Positions 8,274 to 15,027 of a stretch of 64,000 nt of DNA are shown here, one piece after another. Below the pieces are notes generated by a model that made no database searches, was not told the DNA's origin, and saw nothing but the letters and a program-made list of their open reading frames with translations. Origin of the DNA: MAG-121220-bin8 sp964433845 (GTDB lineage Bacteria; Bacteroidota; Bacteroidia; Flavobacteriales; Flavobacteriaceae); assembly GCA_964433845.1 (NCBI GenBank), contig CAYSTA010000001.1, positions 1 through 64,000 of the forward strand, written 5' to 3'. The position numbers were made by a program, and so were the translations under genes. The first letter of the stretch is position 1; every line of letters begins with the position of its first letter.

Positions 8274-8810
8274 ATGAAAAAATTTTTCCTGTTTTTAATC
8301 ACGTCTTTGTTTGTTTTTAGTTGTAGTGTGCCTAATATGATTGTTGTCGAACTTGAACCAAAAAACTCAACAGATGTTAATGGAAGCGTTGTATTTATTG
8401 AACAAGATAACAATGTTACAATGGTAGCTAAAATAGAAAATTTAGATCCAGGAGAGCATGCCATTCATTTGCATGAAAAATCTGATTGCTCTTCAAATGA
8501 TGGAATATCTACTGGAGGACATTGGAATCCAACTTTTAACAAACATGGTAAATGGGGAGAAGAAAACGGTTTTCATAGAGGAGATATAGGTAATTTTACT
8601 GCTGATAAAAATGGACTAGGAACTATTACTTTTACAACTGACCTTTGGTGTTTAGGTTGTGATGATGATACAAAAAACATAATGGGTAAAGCCGTAATAG
8701 TTCATCAAGGGATTGATGATTTAACTTCTCAACCTTCAGGAGCAGCAGGTTCAAGAATAAGTTGCGGAGGTATTATTAGCGATAATGCATTAATTTCTGA
8801 CAAAAATTAA
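8274..8810 (+). CDS. sodC: Cu/Zn superoxide dismutase, lipoprotein
   Basis: The 178-residue enzyme is anchored by Cys17 (LFVFSC) and faces the periplasm or outside, where it converts superoxide to peroxide and oxygen. The metal ligands are visible: H65 and H67 (AIHLHE), H83 (GGHWNP), H91, H101, D104 and H144 (VIVHQG), with C72 and C164 (SCGG) positioned for the conserved disulfide. Additional Cys at 126 and 129 (WCLGC) are unusual. It is divergent from the metal operon and its stop directly abuts the stop of the acyltransferase on the other strand. Confidence 0.93.
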   Translation: MKKFFLFLITSLFVFSCSVPNMIVVELEPKNSTDVNGSVVFIEQDNNVTMVAKIENLDPGEHAIHLHEKSDCSSNDGISTGGHWNPTFNKHGKWGEENGFHRGDIGNFTADKNGLGTITFTTDLWCLGCDDDTKNIMGKAVIVHQGIDDLTSQPSGAAGSRISCGGIISDNALISDKN

Positions 8811-9608
8811 CTACCATTCTCTTTCCTTATTGTTTTCTTCAAGCAATGAAATTTCTTCTTGTGATAATACTTTTAAAAATGAAGGATGCTGCTCAATTGC
8901 AAATTCTATTTTTTCCACTATACTATCAATAGATTCATTTTCATAATCTATTTCTAATGGTTCTTTAATTTCCATTGATTGTAAAATGTCTCTTTTTTTT
9001 ATTCTTATTCCTTTTTTATCAAAAGATCTTCTAAAACCATCAATGACTATAGGAATAACAATAGGCTTATATTTTTTAATTATATGTGCCGTTCCTCTTC
9101 TTATTGGTTTAAATGGAGTTGTGGTGCCTTGAGGAAAAGTAATTACCCATCCATCGTCAAGTGCAACACCTATTTTTGTTATATCACTAATTTTAACTTG
9201 CCTATTTATATCTTCTCCACGTGATCTCCATGTTCTATCAATCGAAACAGATCCAACATAAGCTAAAATTCGAGGAAATAATCCATCCTTCATTGTTTCT
9301 TTTGCAGCAATAAAATAAATATTCAATTTTGGCTGCCATAGGTAAGACATATTTTTAATAGAATCATCTCTTCCACTCAAGCTAGCATTGAAGACATGAA
9401 ACATGGCACAAACATCTGCAAAGTAAGTTTGATGATTGGATACAAATAAAACATTCTCTTGAGGAAGAGATCTCAAAATATCTGAACCTTCTATCTTTAA
9501 CTTGTTAAATCTATTGAACCTTTTATGAGATAAAGCTCCCAAAATTCTAATTAGCCACTTCTTTATAAATAAAATATGACCGAAAGGATTTCTTTTGAAT
9601 AAATTCAC
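8811..9608 (-). CDS. PlsC-like lysophospholipid acyltransferase
   Basis: The 265-residue protein has the acyltransferase blocks in order: SNHQTYFADV (the catalytic His/Asp motif, with five residues between them where the classic motif has four), AAKETMKDGLFPRI, SIDR and VITFPQGTTTP (the phosphate-binding block, usually FPEGT). It probably acylates lysophosphatidate or a related lipid at the inner membrane. It is unusual in the His-Asp spacing and the Q in block III, which may mark a flavobacterial subgroup. It is downstream of the Nudix gene by 27 bases on the same strand. Confidence 0.82.
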   Translation of the reverse strand: MNLFKRNPFGHILFIKKWLIRILGALSHKRFNRFNKLKIEGSDILRSLPQENVLFVSNHQTYFADVCAMFHVFNASLSGRDDSIKNMSYLWQPKLNIYFIAAKETMKDGLFPRILAYVGSVSIDRTWRSRGEDINRQVKISDITKIGVALDDGWVITFPQGTTTPFKPIRRGTAHIIKKYKPIVIPIVIDGFRRSFDKKGIRIKKRDILQSMEIKEPLEIDYENESIDSIVEKIEFAIEQHPSFLKVLSQEEISLLEENNKEREW

Positions 9609-9635
9609 TTAATAAAATATCGAAATGTAAATGTA

Positions 9636-10274
9636 TTAAGAATTAACAACATCATTAAATAATGAAATAAATTCATTAATAATCATTGCAGTAGCTCCCC
9701 AAACAATTTGATTATTAATAACATAGCTTGGCACTTTTATTAATTTATTATTAACGCAGATTTCAGACTGTACTACCTTTAAGTTGATTAAATCATCAAA
9801 TAAAGGATTTATCACTAAAGAAACTTCATTGATGCAGGGATTAAATTTTGGCAATTTATTATATATTCCGATAAATGGCTGAACATTAAAATTACTTGGT
9901 GGAATATAAAATTTAGATAATGATCCAATGATCTTTATAAAGGATTTGTCTAATCCTAATTCTTCTACTGTTTCTCTAATTGCAGTTTGCTTTAAATTAA
10001 AATCAGAATCATCTTTTTTCCCGCCAGGAAAACTAACTTGATTAGAGTGCACACCATTGTAAGTATTTCGTAAAATAAGTATCATTCTTGTGTCATTATT
10101 TTCATCTCCATAAAACAAAACCAAAACAGCTGCTAGTTTAGGATTTTTTGGAATAAATCCATCTAAAATCTGTTTTACTCTAGCTGGAGGAGCTAATTTT
10201 AAAAGAGATTTATTTCCAGGAAGATTAAAATCATTTATTTTTAATAAATAATTTTTAAAATTTGAAAAATGCAT
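9636..10274 (-). CDS. Nudix hydrolase, CoA-pyrophosphatase type
   Basis: The 212-residue protein has the Nudix box at GGKKDDSDFNLKQTAIRETV with EELG after it, preceded by VSFPGGK as in the NudL/UPF0035 coenzyme-A diphosphatases. The usual last Glu of the first half of the box is Asp. It would hydrolyse CoA or acyl-CoA in the cytoplasm. The family N-terminus (FSNFKNYLLKI, LPG, LAPPARV) supports this start. Its ATG and the ATG of the cyclophilin share the palindrome ATGCAT at 10269-10274, so each gene's leader lies inside the other. Confidence 0.85.
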   Translation of the reverse strand: MHFSNFKNYLLKINDFNLPGNKSLLKLAPPARVKQILDGFIPKNPKLAAVLVLFYGDENNDTRMILILRNTYNGVHSNQVSFPGGKKDDSDFNLKQTAIRETVEELGLDKSFIKIIGSLSKFYIPPSNFNVQPFIGIYNKLPKFNPCINEVSLVINPLFDDLINLKVVQSEICVNNKLIKVPSYVINNQIVWGATAMIINEFISLFNDVVNS

Positions 10275-10958
10275 TTGATAAAGATTTTGATGTTTATAAG
10301 CTTATTAAGTTTTGTCTCTTGTAAAGATATCAGTAATAATAAGCCTACAAAAAAAATTATCCTTAAAAAAGAAATTACACCAAAACCTGTTGAAAAAAAG
10401 GAACTTTTTCTATTAAATGATAAGAATGCAATACCATTTTTTTATGAATATGAACAAAAGAATAAAGAAAATCTTGTAAGAATAATAACTGATTATGGAA
10501 ATATTGATATTGAATTATTTAAAAACACTCCATATCATAGAGCAAATTTTATTTTTTTAACTAAAAAAAATTATTTTGAAGGAGAATATTTTCATAGAGT
10601 TGTCAAAGACTTCATTATTCAGGGAGGAAATTCTGATAATTGGGAAACATCTAAAAAAAGAAGATCTATAGGAAGATACCTATTGCCTCCAGATACAAAA
10701 AAGGGACACAAACATCATAGAGGAATTGTTTCGATGCCTAGTAGTGAAATTGAAAATCCTCATAAACTTGCTTCACCCTATGAGTTTTTTATAGTTCAAA
10801 AAAAAGACGGAGCATATCATCTAGATGGCAGCTACACAGCATTTGGAAAAGTAATAAAAGGAATGAATGTGGTAGATATTATTGCTAATCTAGAGACTGA
10901 CAAAAGAGAATGGCCAATAAATAATGTTAGGTTTAAAACTGTAATAATAAACCAGTAA
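10269..10958 (+). CDS. Cyclophilin-type peptidyl-prolyl isomerase lipoprotein
   Basis: The 229-residue protein starts with a lipoprotein signal (MHLIKILMFISLLSFVSC, Cys18) and a Lys-rich linker, then the cyclophilin fold: GNIDIELFKNTPYHRANF, YFEGEYFHRVVKDFIIQGG, and DGSYTAFGKVIKGMNVV. It would assist folding of envelope proteins on the periplasmic side. The start codon overlaps the divergent Nudix start (ATGCAT), so its promoter must lie within the Nudix coding sequence. OxyR follows on the same strand after 61 bases. Confidence 0.88.
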   Translation: MHLIKILMFISLLSFVSCKDISNNKPTKKIILKKEITPKPVEKKELFLLNDKNAIPFFYEYEQKNKENLVRIITDYGNIDIELFKNTPYHRANFIFLTKKNYFEGEYFHRVVKDFIIQGGNSDNWETSKKRRSIGRYLLPPDTKKGHKHHRGIVSMPSSEIENPHKLASPYEFFIVQKKDGAYHLDGSYTAFGKVIKGMNVVDIIANLETDKREWPINNVRFKTVIINQ

Positions 10959-11019
10959 TAAAACCTATATTGATAAATTCTATTATATTTTATAGTTTTA
11001 ATAAGAATTTCTTATACCT

Positions 11020-11973
11020 GTGACAATAGTTCAATTAAAATATGCAATAGCTCTTTCTGAGTATAAAAATTTTACAATAGCTGCAGAAAAATGTTTTGTT
11101 ACACAACCAACATTAAGTATGCAAATTCAAAAACTTGAAAGTGAATTAGATGTTATCATATTTGATAGAACTAGAAAACCTATACAATTAACTCCAATTG
11201 GATCGAAAATTATTAAACAATGTAAAATAATAGTTAGTGAATCTATAAAAATACAGGATTTAGTAGATCAGGACCGTGGAATAGTTGCTGGAAATTTTAA
11301 AATTGGAATTGCTCCAACTATCCTACCTAATCTTTTGCCAATTTTCTTAAAAGAACTTATTAATATATACCCTATGTTAAAAGTTTCTTTTATTGATTTA
11401 CCAAGTTCAGAATTGATTTTAAAATTAAAAAAGAATCTATTAGACTTAGTGATAACTGCAACTCCATTAGAAGATGATGAATTAATTGAGAAACCTCTCT
11501 ATTATGAACCTTTTATTGCATATCTACCAAAAACAAATAAAAATTTTGGCAAAAAGGAAATTAATCCTAAAGATATCTCATCAAATAATTTATTCCTTTT
11601 AAAAAACGAAAATTGTTTTAGAAATAGTATAGAAAATTTTTTCATTAACGATAAAACATTTCAGGAAAATTTTAATTTAAAAACTGGAAGTTTTGAAACA
11701 TTAATAAATTTGGTTGACAAAGGATTAGGAATTACATTATTACCATACTTATATACATTAAAATTAAGTGCTCAACAAAGAAAAATGTTACACAACTTTA
11801 AAAATCCAAAACCAGCAAGAGAAGTTAGTTTAGTATATAACAAAAATGAGATGAAAATTCACATTATCAATGAAATAAAAGATCTTATAAAACAGCTTAT
11901 AAAAACAAAACTTCAATTTAATGATGTGAATATCATAAGTCCAATTAAAAAGAGAAAAAGAGTTGTAGAATGA
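11020..11973 (+). CDS. oxyR: OxyR-like LysR-family regulator with Cys199 but no Cys208
   Basis: The 317-residue protein starts at GTG. It has an N-terminal winged helix (QLKYAIALSEYKNFTIAAE, TQPTLSMQIQKLESEL) and a LysR substrate domain. The sequence around residue 199 (KNENCFRNS) matches the peroxidatic Cys199 of OxyR in number and context, but the resolving Cys208 position is Phe. It controls, in known relatives, peroxide-defence genes such as katG, ahpC and dps; none of these is in the window, though sodC and trxB are nearby. It may sense peroxide by a one-Cys route. The GTG start gives the conserved N-terminus. Confidence 0.85.
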   Translation: MTIVQLKYAIALSEYKNFTIAAEKCFVTQPTLSMQIQKLESELDVIIFDRTRKPIQLTPIGSKIIKQCKIIVSESIKIQDLVDQDRGIVAGNFKIGIAPTILPNLLPIFLKELINIYPMLKVSFIDLPSSELILKLKKNLLDLVITATPLEDDELIEKPLYYEPFIAYLPKTNKNFGKKEINPKDISSNNLFLLKNENCFRNSIENFFINDKTFQENFNLKTGSFETLINLVDKGLGITLLPYLYTLKLSAQQRKMLHNFKNPKPAREVSLVYNKNEMKIHIINEIKDLIKQLIKTKLQFNDVNIISPIKKRKRVVE

Positions 11974-11992
11974 AAATAATTACTCCTAATCA

Positions 11993-12160
11993 CTACCTTT
12001 TAAAAAAAGGATGATCCCATCCATTTATTTTATACCTCTTATATCCGTATCGAAATATAAATAGAAGAAATATGACTATTAAAGCTATAAATACTATAGC
12101 TATGGGTTTCACATTAATCTCCTCTAAGAATTGTAAAACTAAATTTTCTAAAGGATCCAT
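11993..12160 (-). CDS. 55-residue membrane protein
   Basis: A clean ORF (ATG at 12160-12158, TAG at 11995-11993) encodes an acidic N-terminus (MDPLENLVLQFLEEINV), one long hydrophobic segment (about residues 19-37) and a basic tail ending NGWDHPFFKR. The arrangement, a short amphipathic start, one transmembrane helix and a charged cytoplasmic tail, is that of a genuine small membrane protein. It lies 26 bases downstream of the 61-residue conserved gene and is convergent with oxyR. No family name is known to me. Confidence 0.6.
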   Translation of the reverse strand: MDPLENLVLQFLEEINVKPIAIVFIALIVIFLLFIFRYGYKRYKINGWDHPFFKR

Positions 12161-12186
12161 TAATATAAATAAAGTAGAGAGAAAAA

Positions 12187-12372
12187 TTAATATAAAACAG
12201 CTTGCAAATCTGGCTTATTTAATGCAAATTTATTTGCCCAAATAATAAGCTCTTGGTATTCATATGGTAAAAGCGTTAATGAGGCCTTACGTAATTCTTT
12301 TTTAAAAAGTACAGGATTAAAACTTACTTTCTTTAATACTTCAACAGTATAATTATAGACTGATCTAGGCAC
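12187..12372 (-). CDS. Conserved flavobacterial small protein
   Basis: The 61-residue soluble protein contains YNYTVEVLKKVSFNPVLFKK and LLPYEYQELIIWANKF. I recognise this as a recurring conserved hypothetical of Bacteroidota (YTVEVLKKVSF, LLPYE), with no assigned function. It is predicted to be mostly helical and cytoplasmic. It is followed 26 bases later by the 55-residue membrane protein on the same strand; the two may be co-transcribed. Confidence 0.75.
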   Translation of the reverse strand: MPRSVYNYTVEVLKKVSFNPVLFKKELRKASLTLLPYEYQELIIWANKFALNKPDLQAVLY

Positions 12373-12380
12373 AAAAATTG

Positions 12381-12402
12381 ATTAGTTTTAATAAAACTAA
12401 TA
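12381..12402. terminator. AT-rich hairpin, possible terminator
   Basis: ATTAGTTTT and AAAACTAAT form a perfect 9-base stem around three bases. It lies between the DUF4442 gene end and the 61-residue gene start. The stem has few G/C pairs, so it is a weak terminator candidate for the trxB-DUF4442 transcript. Confidence 0.25.
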
Positions 12403-12433
12403 ATAATTATTGCTATAAAATGTTTAAGAAATG

Positions 12434-12904
12434 TTAAGGTTTTTTCTTGGATCTTAATTTTATACTCCATTCAAATGAAAATTCAGAAACAACATCACCT
12501 TTTTCATCAATTCCTTTAGTATTTATACTAATTTTTTGAGGAAGTTTAGTTTGTAAAGCATCATCCACTAATTTATCTAAATCTTCACCTTCATCATAAG
12601 TAAATAAAATTTTACCAGTTGCTTTTTTAGTAAATTTTGATGTTGATCCAATTAACAACATAGCTATACTGTGACCACTATCTTTAATTTTATTTTGTAA
12701 AAGTAATCCACCTGGCATTTCTGCTGCCATTCCTTGAACAGCCCAATATAAAGACTTAAAAGGGTTTTGATTTATCCATCGATGTTTAACTCGAACAACA
12801 CACTTATTGTCTTCAATAGATTGAACTCTAATTCCTGAAATATAAGCTATAGGAAGAACAAAAAACGAGAAAGTATTTTTCATAATTAAAGCTAGTTTTC
12901 TCAT
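12434..12904 (-). CDS. DUF4442 hotdog-fold protein
   Basis: The 156-residue product (FFVLPIAYISGIRVQSIED, HRWINQNPFKSLYWAVQGMA, AEMPGGLL) matches the DUF4442 family, hotdog-fold proteins related to PaaI thioesterases. A thioesterase or acyl-binding role is inferred from the fold only. It lies 38 bases after trxB on the same strand and probably shares its transcript, without an evident functional link. Confidence 0.8.
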   Translation of the reverse strand: MRKLALIMKNTFSFFVLPIAYISGIRVQSIEDNKCVVRVKHRWINQNPFKSLYWAVQGMAAEMPGGLLLQNKIKDSGHSIAMLLIGSTSKFTKKATGKILFTYDEGEDLDKLVDDALQTKLPQKISINTKGIDEKGDVVSEFSFEWSIKLRSKKKP

Positions 12905-12942
12905 ACAAAAGTTTAAAAATAGATATTATATATTAAACTTTA

Positions 12943-13884
12943 TTATTCAAGAGATGCCAAATAACGTTCAGCATCTAGAGCAGCCATACATCCTGTTCCA
13001 GCAGCAGTTACTGCTTGTCTATATTCTTTATCCTGAACATCACCAGAAGCAAAAACACCTGGACAGTTTGTTTTAGTAGTTTTACCTTTAGTAATAATAT
13101 ATCCAGAATCATCCATTTCGAGTTGACCTTTAAAAATATTTGTATTAGGTTTATGTCCTATTGCAACAAAAAATCCAGTAACTTTTATATCTTCTATTTT
13201 AGAAGTTTGATTATTGATTATTCTTACTCCCTCTACAACATTCTCACCTAGAACTTCTTGAATTTCGGAGAAATACTTAACATCTATATTTTTTCTGGAA
13301 TTTACTCTGTGTTGCATAGCTTTAGAAGCTCTCATCTGACCCTTTCTAACAACCATAGTTACCTTTGAACAAATATTAGATAAATATGTTGCTTCTTCTG
13401 CAGCGGTATCTCCTCCCCCAACAATTGCAACATCTTGTCCTTTATAAAAGAACCCATCACAAACTGCACATGCAGAAACTCCTCCACCTTTTAATCTTTC
13501 TTCAGATGGAATCCCTAAATATTTTGCTGTTGCTCCAGTTGAAATTATAATAGTCTCTGCTTCAATTTCTTTATCGTTATCAACTTTTACTTTATGAATT
13601 CCTCCAAACTCACTATTCAATTTAACTTCAGTTACCATACCCATTCTTACATCCGTTCCAAATCTTTCAGCTTGTTTTTGTAATTCAACCATCATAGTTG
13701 GTCCATCGACTCCGTCTGGATAACCAGGAAAATTATCTACTTCAGTTGTAGTTGTTAATTGTCCACCAGGCTCCATTCCAGTATAAAGAACAGGATTCAG
13801 GTCTGCCCTGGAAGCATATATAGCTGCAGTATATCCTGCGGGTCCGGAACCTATAATTAATGTTTTTATTCTTTCAATTGACAT
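12943..13884 (-). CDS. trxB: Thioredoxin-disulfide reductase
   Basis: The 313-residue flavoenzyme has an FAD-binding GSGPAG (12-17), the redox-active C139-A-V-C142 (SACAVCDGFF), an NADPH-binding GGGDTA near 157 and the C-terminal FAD motif GVFASGDV. It reduces thioredoxin with NADPH in the cytoplasm. Length and motifs are those of the low-molecular-weight bacterial enzyme. The gene reads away from the tRNA-Pro gene and its 145-base upstream region is shared with the tRNA promoter. Confidence 0.96.
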   Translation of the reverse strand: MSIERIKTLIIGSGPAGYTAAIYASRADLNPVLYTGMEPGGQLTTTTEVDNFPGYPDGVDGPTMMVELQKQAERFGTDVRMGMVTEVKLNSEFGGIHKVKVDNDKEIEAETIIISTGATAKYLGIPSEERLKGGGVSACAVCDGFFYKGQDVAIVGGGDTAAEEATYLSNICSKVTMVVRKGQMRASKAMQHRVNSRKNIDVKYFSEIQEVLGENVVEGVRIINNQTSKIEDIKVTGFFVAIGHKPNTNIFKGQLEMDDSGYIITKGKTTKTNCPGVFASGDVQDKEYRQAVTAAGTGCMAALDAERYLASLE

Positions 13885-13987
13885 ATCAATATTTAAAGTT
13901 ATAAATTTAAAATTTTTGACGATTTGCTTTACAAAAAGAATAAAAAGTTATCATCAAAAAATATTAATTCATTATTATCAAGTATTG

Positions 13988-14018
13988 TTTGATGATTTTT
14001 TAAATTGTCATATATTTG
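13988..14018 (+). promoter_or_regulatory. Flavobacterial promoter of tRNA-Pro
   Basis: TTTG at 13988-13991 and TATATTTG at 14011-14018 are separated by 19 bases, exactly the -33/-7 arrangement known for the primary sigma factor of Bacteroidota. The predicted transcription start is about 14023, a few bases before the tRNA. Confidence 0.7.
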
Positions 14019-14029
14019 CTCGCTCTTTT

Positions 14030-14104
14030 CGGGGTGTAGCGTAGCCCGGTTATCGCGCCGCGTTTGGGACGCGGAGGTCGCAGGTTCGAATCCTGCCACC
14101 CCGA
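14030..14104 (+). tRNA. tRNA-Pro (anticodon TGG)
   Basis: The 75-base gene folds as a full cloverleaf: acceptor CGGGGTG/CACCCCG with discriminator A, D-arm in GTAGCGTAGCCCGG, anticodon stem CCGCG/CGCGG around loop TTTGGGA (anticodon TGG), and T-arm GCAGGTTCGAATCCTGC. CCA is not encoded. A promoter stands directly upstream. A degenerate copy of its 3' end lies 220 bases downstream. Confidence 0.95.
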
Positions 14105-14211
14105 CAAATTAGTAAATTTATTTAAAATTAAAACATGAAAAAAATATACATTCTGTGGAACAGTATTATTAACTTCAAAATCAAAGTTTTAAAACTGTTT
14201 TTAAAAAAAAT

Positions 14212-14303
14212 GGGTACTAATAGTATCCAAAAATGATAAAAAAGTGTGGGGAGTATTACTCCCCAAAAATGGTATAAAAAGTATAAAATTGGGATTAATA
14301 CTC
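14212..14303. repeat. Three imperfect palindromic repeats
   Basis: Three related units with a GGG...GTATTACTCCC-like palindromic core lie at 14212-14228 (one G-T pair), 14248-14264 (perfect GGGGAGTA/TACTCCCC) and 14291-14303 (degenerate), at spacings of 36 and 43 bases. The first two are each followed by an AAAAATGrTA(T)AAAA tail. They fill most of the gap between tRNA-Pro and its partial copy. I see no ORF here. Confidence 0.55.
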
Positions 14304-14324
14304 TGTAAAATAAGGGTAAATACA

Positions 14325-14350
14325 GGTAGGTTCAAATACTGCCACCCCGA
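14325..14350 (+). pseudogene. Degenerate 3' end of tRNA-Pro
   Basis: GTAGGTTCAAATACTGC followed by CACCCCGA reproduces the T-arm and 3' acceptor strand of the tRNA-Pro(TGG) gene with three mismatches. No 5' half is present. It is either an attachment-site copy left by an element that integrated into tRNA-Pro or the stump of a tandem tRNA duplicate. A terminator follows at once, as expected for an original tRNA end. Confidence 0.7.
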
Positions 14351-14381
14351 AAAAAGACCTCTTCAAATGAAGAGGTTTTTT
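14350..14381. terminator. Bidirectional terminator
   Basis: ACCTCTTC (14357-14364) and GAAGAGGT (14369-14376) form an 8-base stem with loop AAAT, flanked by A-run and T-run. It ends plus-strand transcription through the tRNA-Pro remnant and minus-strand transcription of the SnoaL-like gene. Confidence 0.8.
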
Positions 14382-14398
14382 ATTGTTAGATTAGAATT

Positions 14399-14896
14399 TT
14401 ATTCTTGAACCCAATCAAAAACCTTTGAATATTCAGTTGGGTCAAATGCATTGTATGTCTCAATAATTTTTCCATCTTTCCACTGAAAATAAGCATGTCC
14501 CTTGACTGAAAGTTCTTCACCGGTTTGTTTATTTGTACCAACCCATGTATACCAGTAGTTAGTATAGATTGATCCGTTATTATAAAACATAGTGTTAACC
14601 CTTCTGTCAATATTATTGATTCCATCGTAATAATCATGCCCTAACGAAAATCCATCTATCATTTGTTGAACGGTCATTGTATCATCATTTACCTGGATAA
14701 CTGCGTCATCTGAGAACATATCCTTTACGGATTGTAAATCATTATTAGCATAAGAATCAACAAATTGATTAATCTTATCATTTCTTTCATCAGTTGGTGA
14801 AATAGTCCCACCCCATTCTGAATCATCAAAATTAGCAGGTGTATTGTTACATGCAGTAAAAATTATAGCTGCAAATAGTAGTAGTATTTTTTTCAT
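14399..14896 (-). CDS. SnoaL/NTF2-like lipoprotein
   Basis: The 165-residue product has a lipoprotein signal (LLFAAIIFTAC, Cys16) and an NTF2-like cone domain: INQFVDSYANNDLQSVKDMF and DDAVIQVNDD, then YTWVGTNKQTGEEL and KGHAYFQWKDGKIIETYNAF. SnoaL-like domains are small ligand-binding or isomerase folds; the substrate is unknown. It lies between the two tRNA remnants, so it may be cargo of the element that left them or a bystander. Confidence 0.75.
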   Translation of the reverse strand: MKKILLLFAAIIFTACNNTPANFDDSEWGGTISPTDERNDKINQFVDSYANNDLQSVKDMFSDDAVIQVNDDTMTVQQMIDGFSLGHDYYDGINNIDRRVNTMFYNNGSIYTNYWYTWVGTNKQTGEELSVKGHAYFQWKDGKIIETYNAFDPTEYSKVFDWVQE

Positions 14897-14949
14897 TGAT
14901 TTTTATTTTAAATTTTAGTTTATTAAAAATACTAAAATAAGAATAAATC

Positions 14950-15004
14950 TATCTTTGCAAATTCGGAATATGGCACAGAGCTCAGTTAGCGTACACGAGA
15001 AGGT
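14950..15004 (+). pseudogene. Decayed 5' half of a tRNA gene with its -7 box
   Basis: TATCTTTG at 14950-14957 fits the TAnnTTTG promoter box. About 13 bases later GGCACAGAGCTCAGTTAGC resembles an acceptor plus D-arm (the AGCTCAGTTGG core of many tRNAs), and the next 20 bases (GTACACGAGAAGG) no longer form an anticodon arm. No T-arm follows. It appears to be the 5' remnant of a tRNA that has been cut and degraded. The isotype cannot be decided. Confidence 0.5.
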
Positions 15005-15027
15005 AATAACTTAAACACAACAAATTT

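Noticed and set aside
8811..9608. His-x5-Asp instead of His-x4-Asp in the acyltransferase as a loss of the active site
   Set aside because: The other blocks are conserved and I recall the same spacing in flavobacterial relatives, so it is described as a subgroup trait.
14212..14303. Possible CRISPR array
   Set aside because: Only three imperfect units with unequal spacing, each with a palindromic core, no conserved repeat length and no cas genes in the window.
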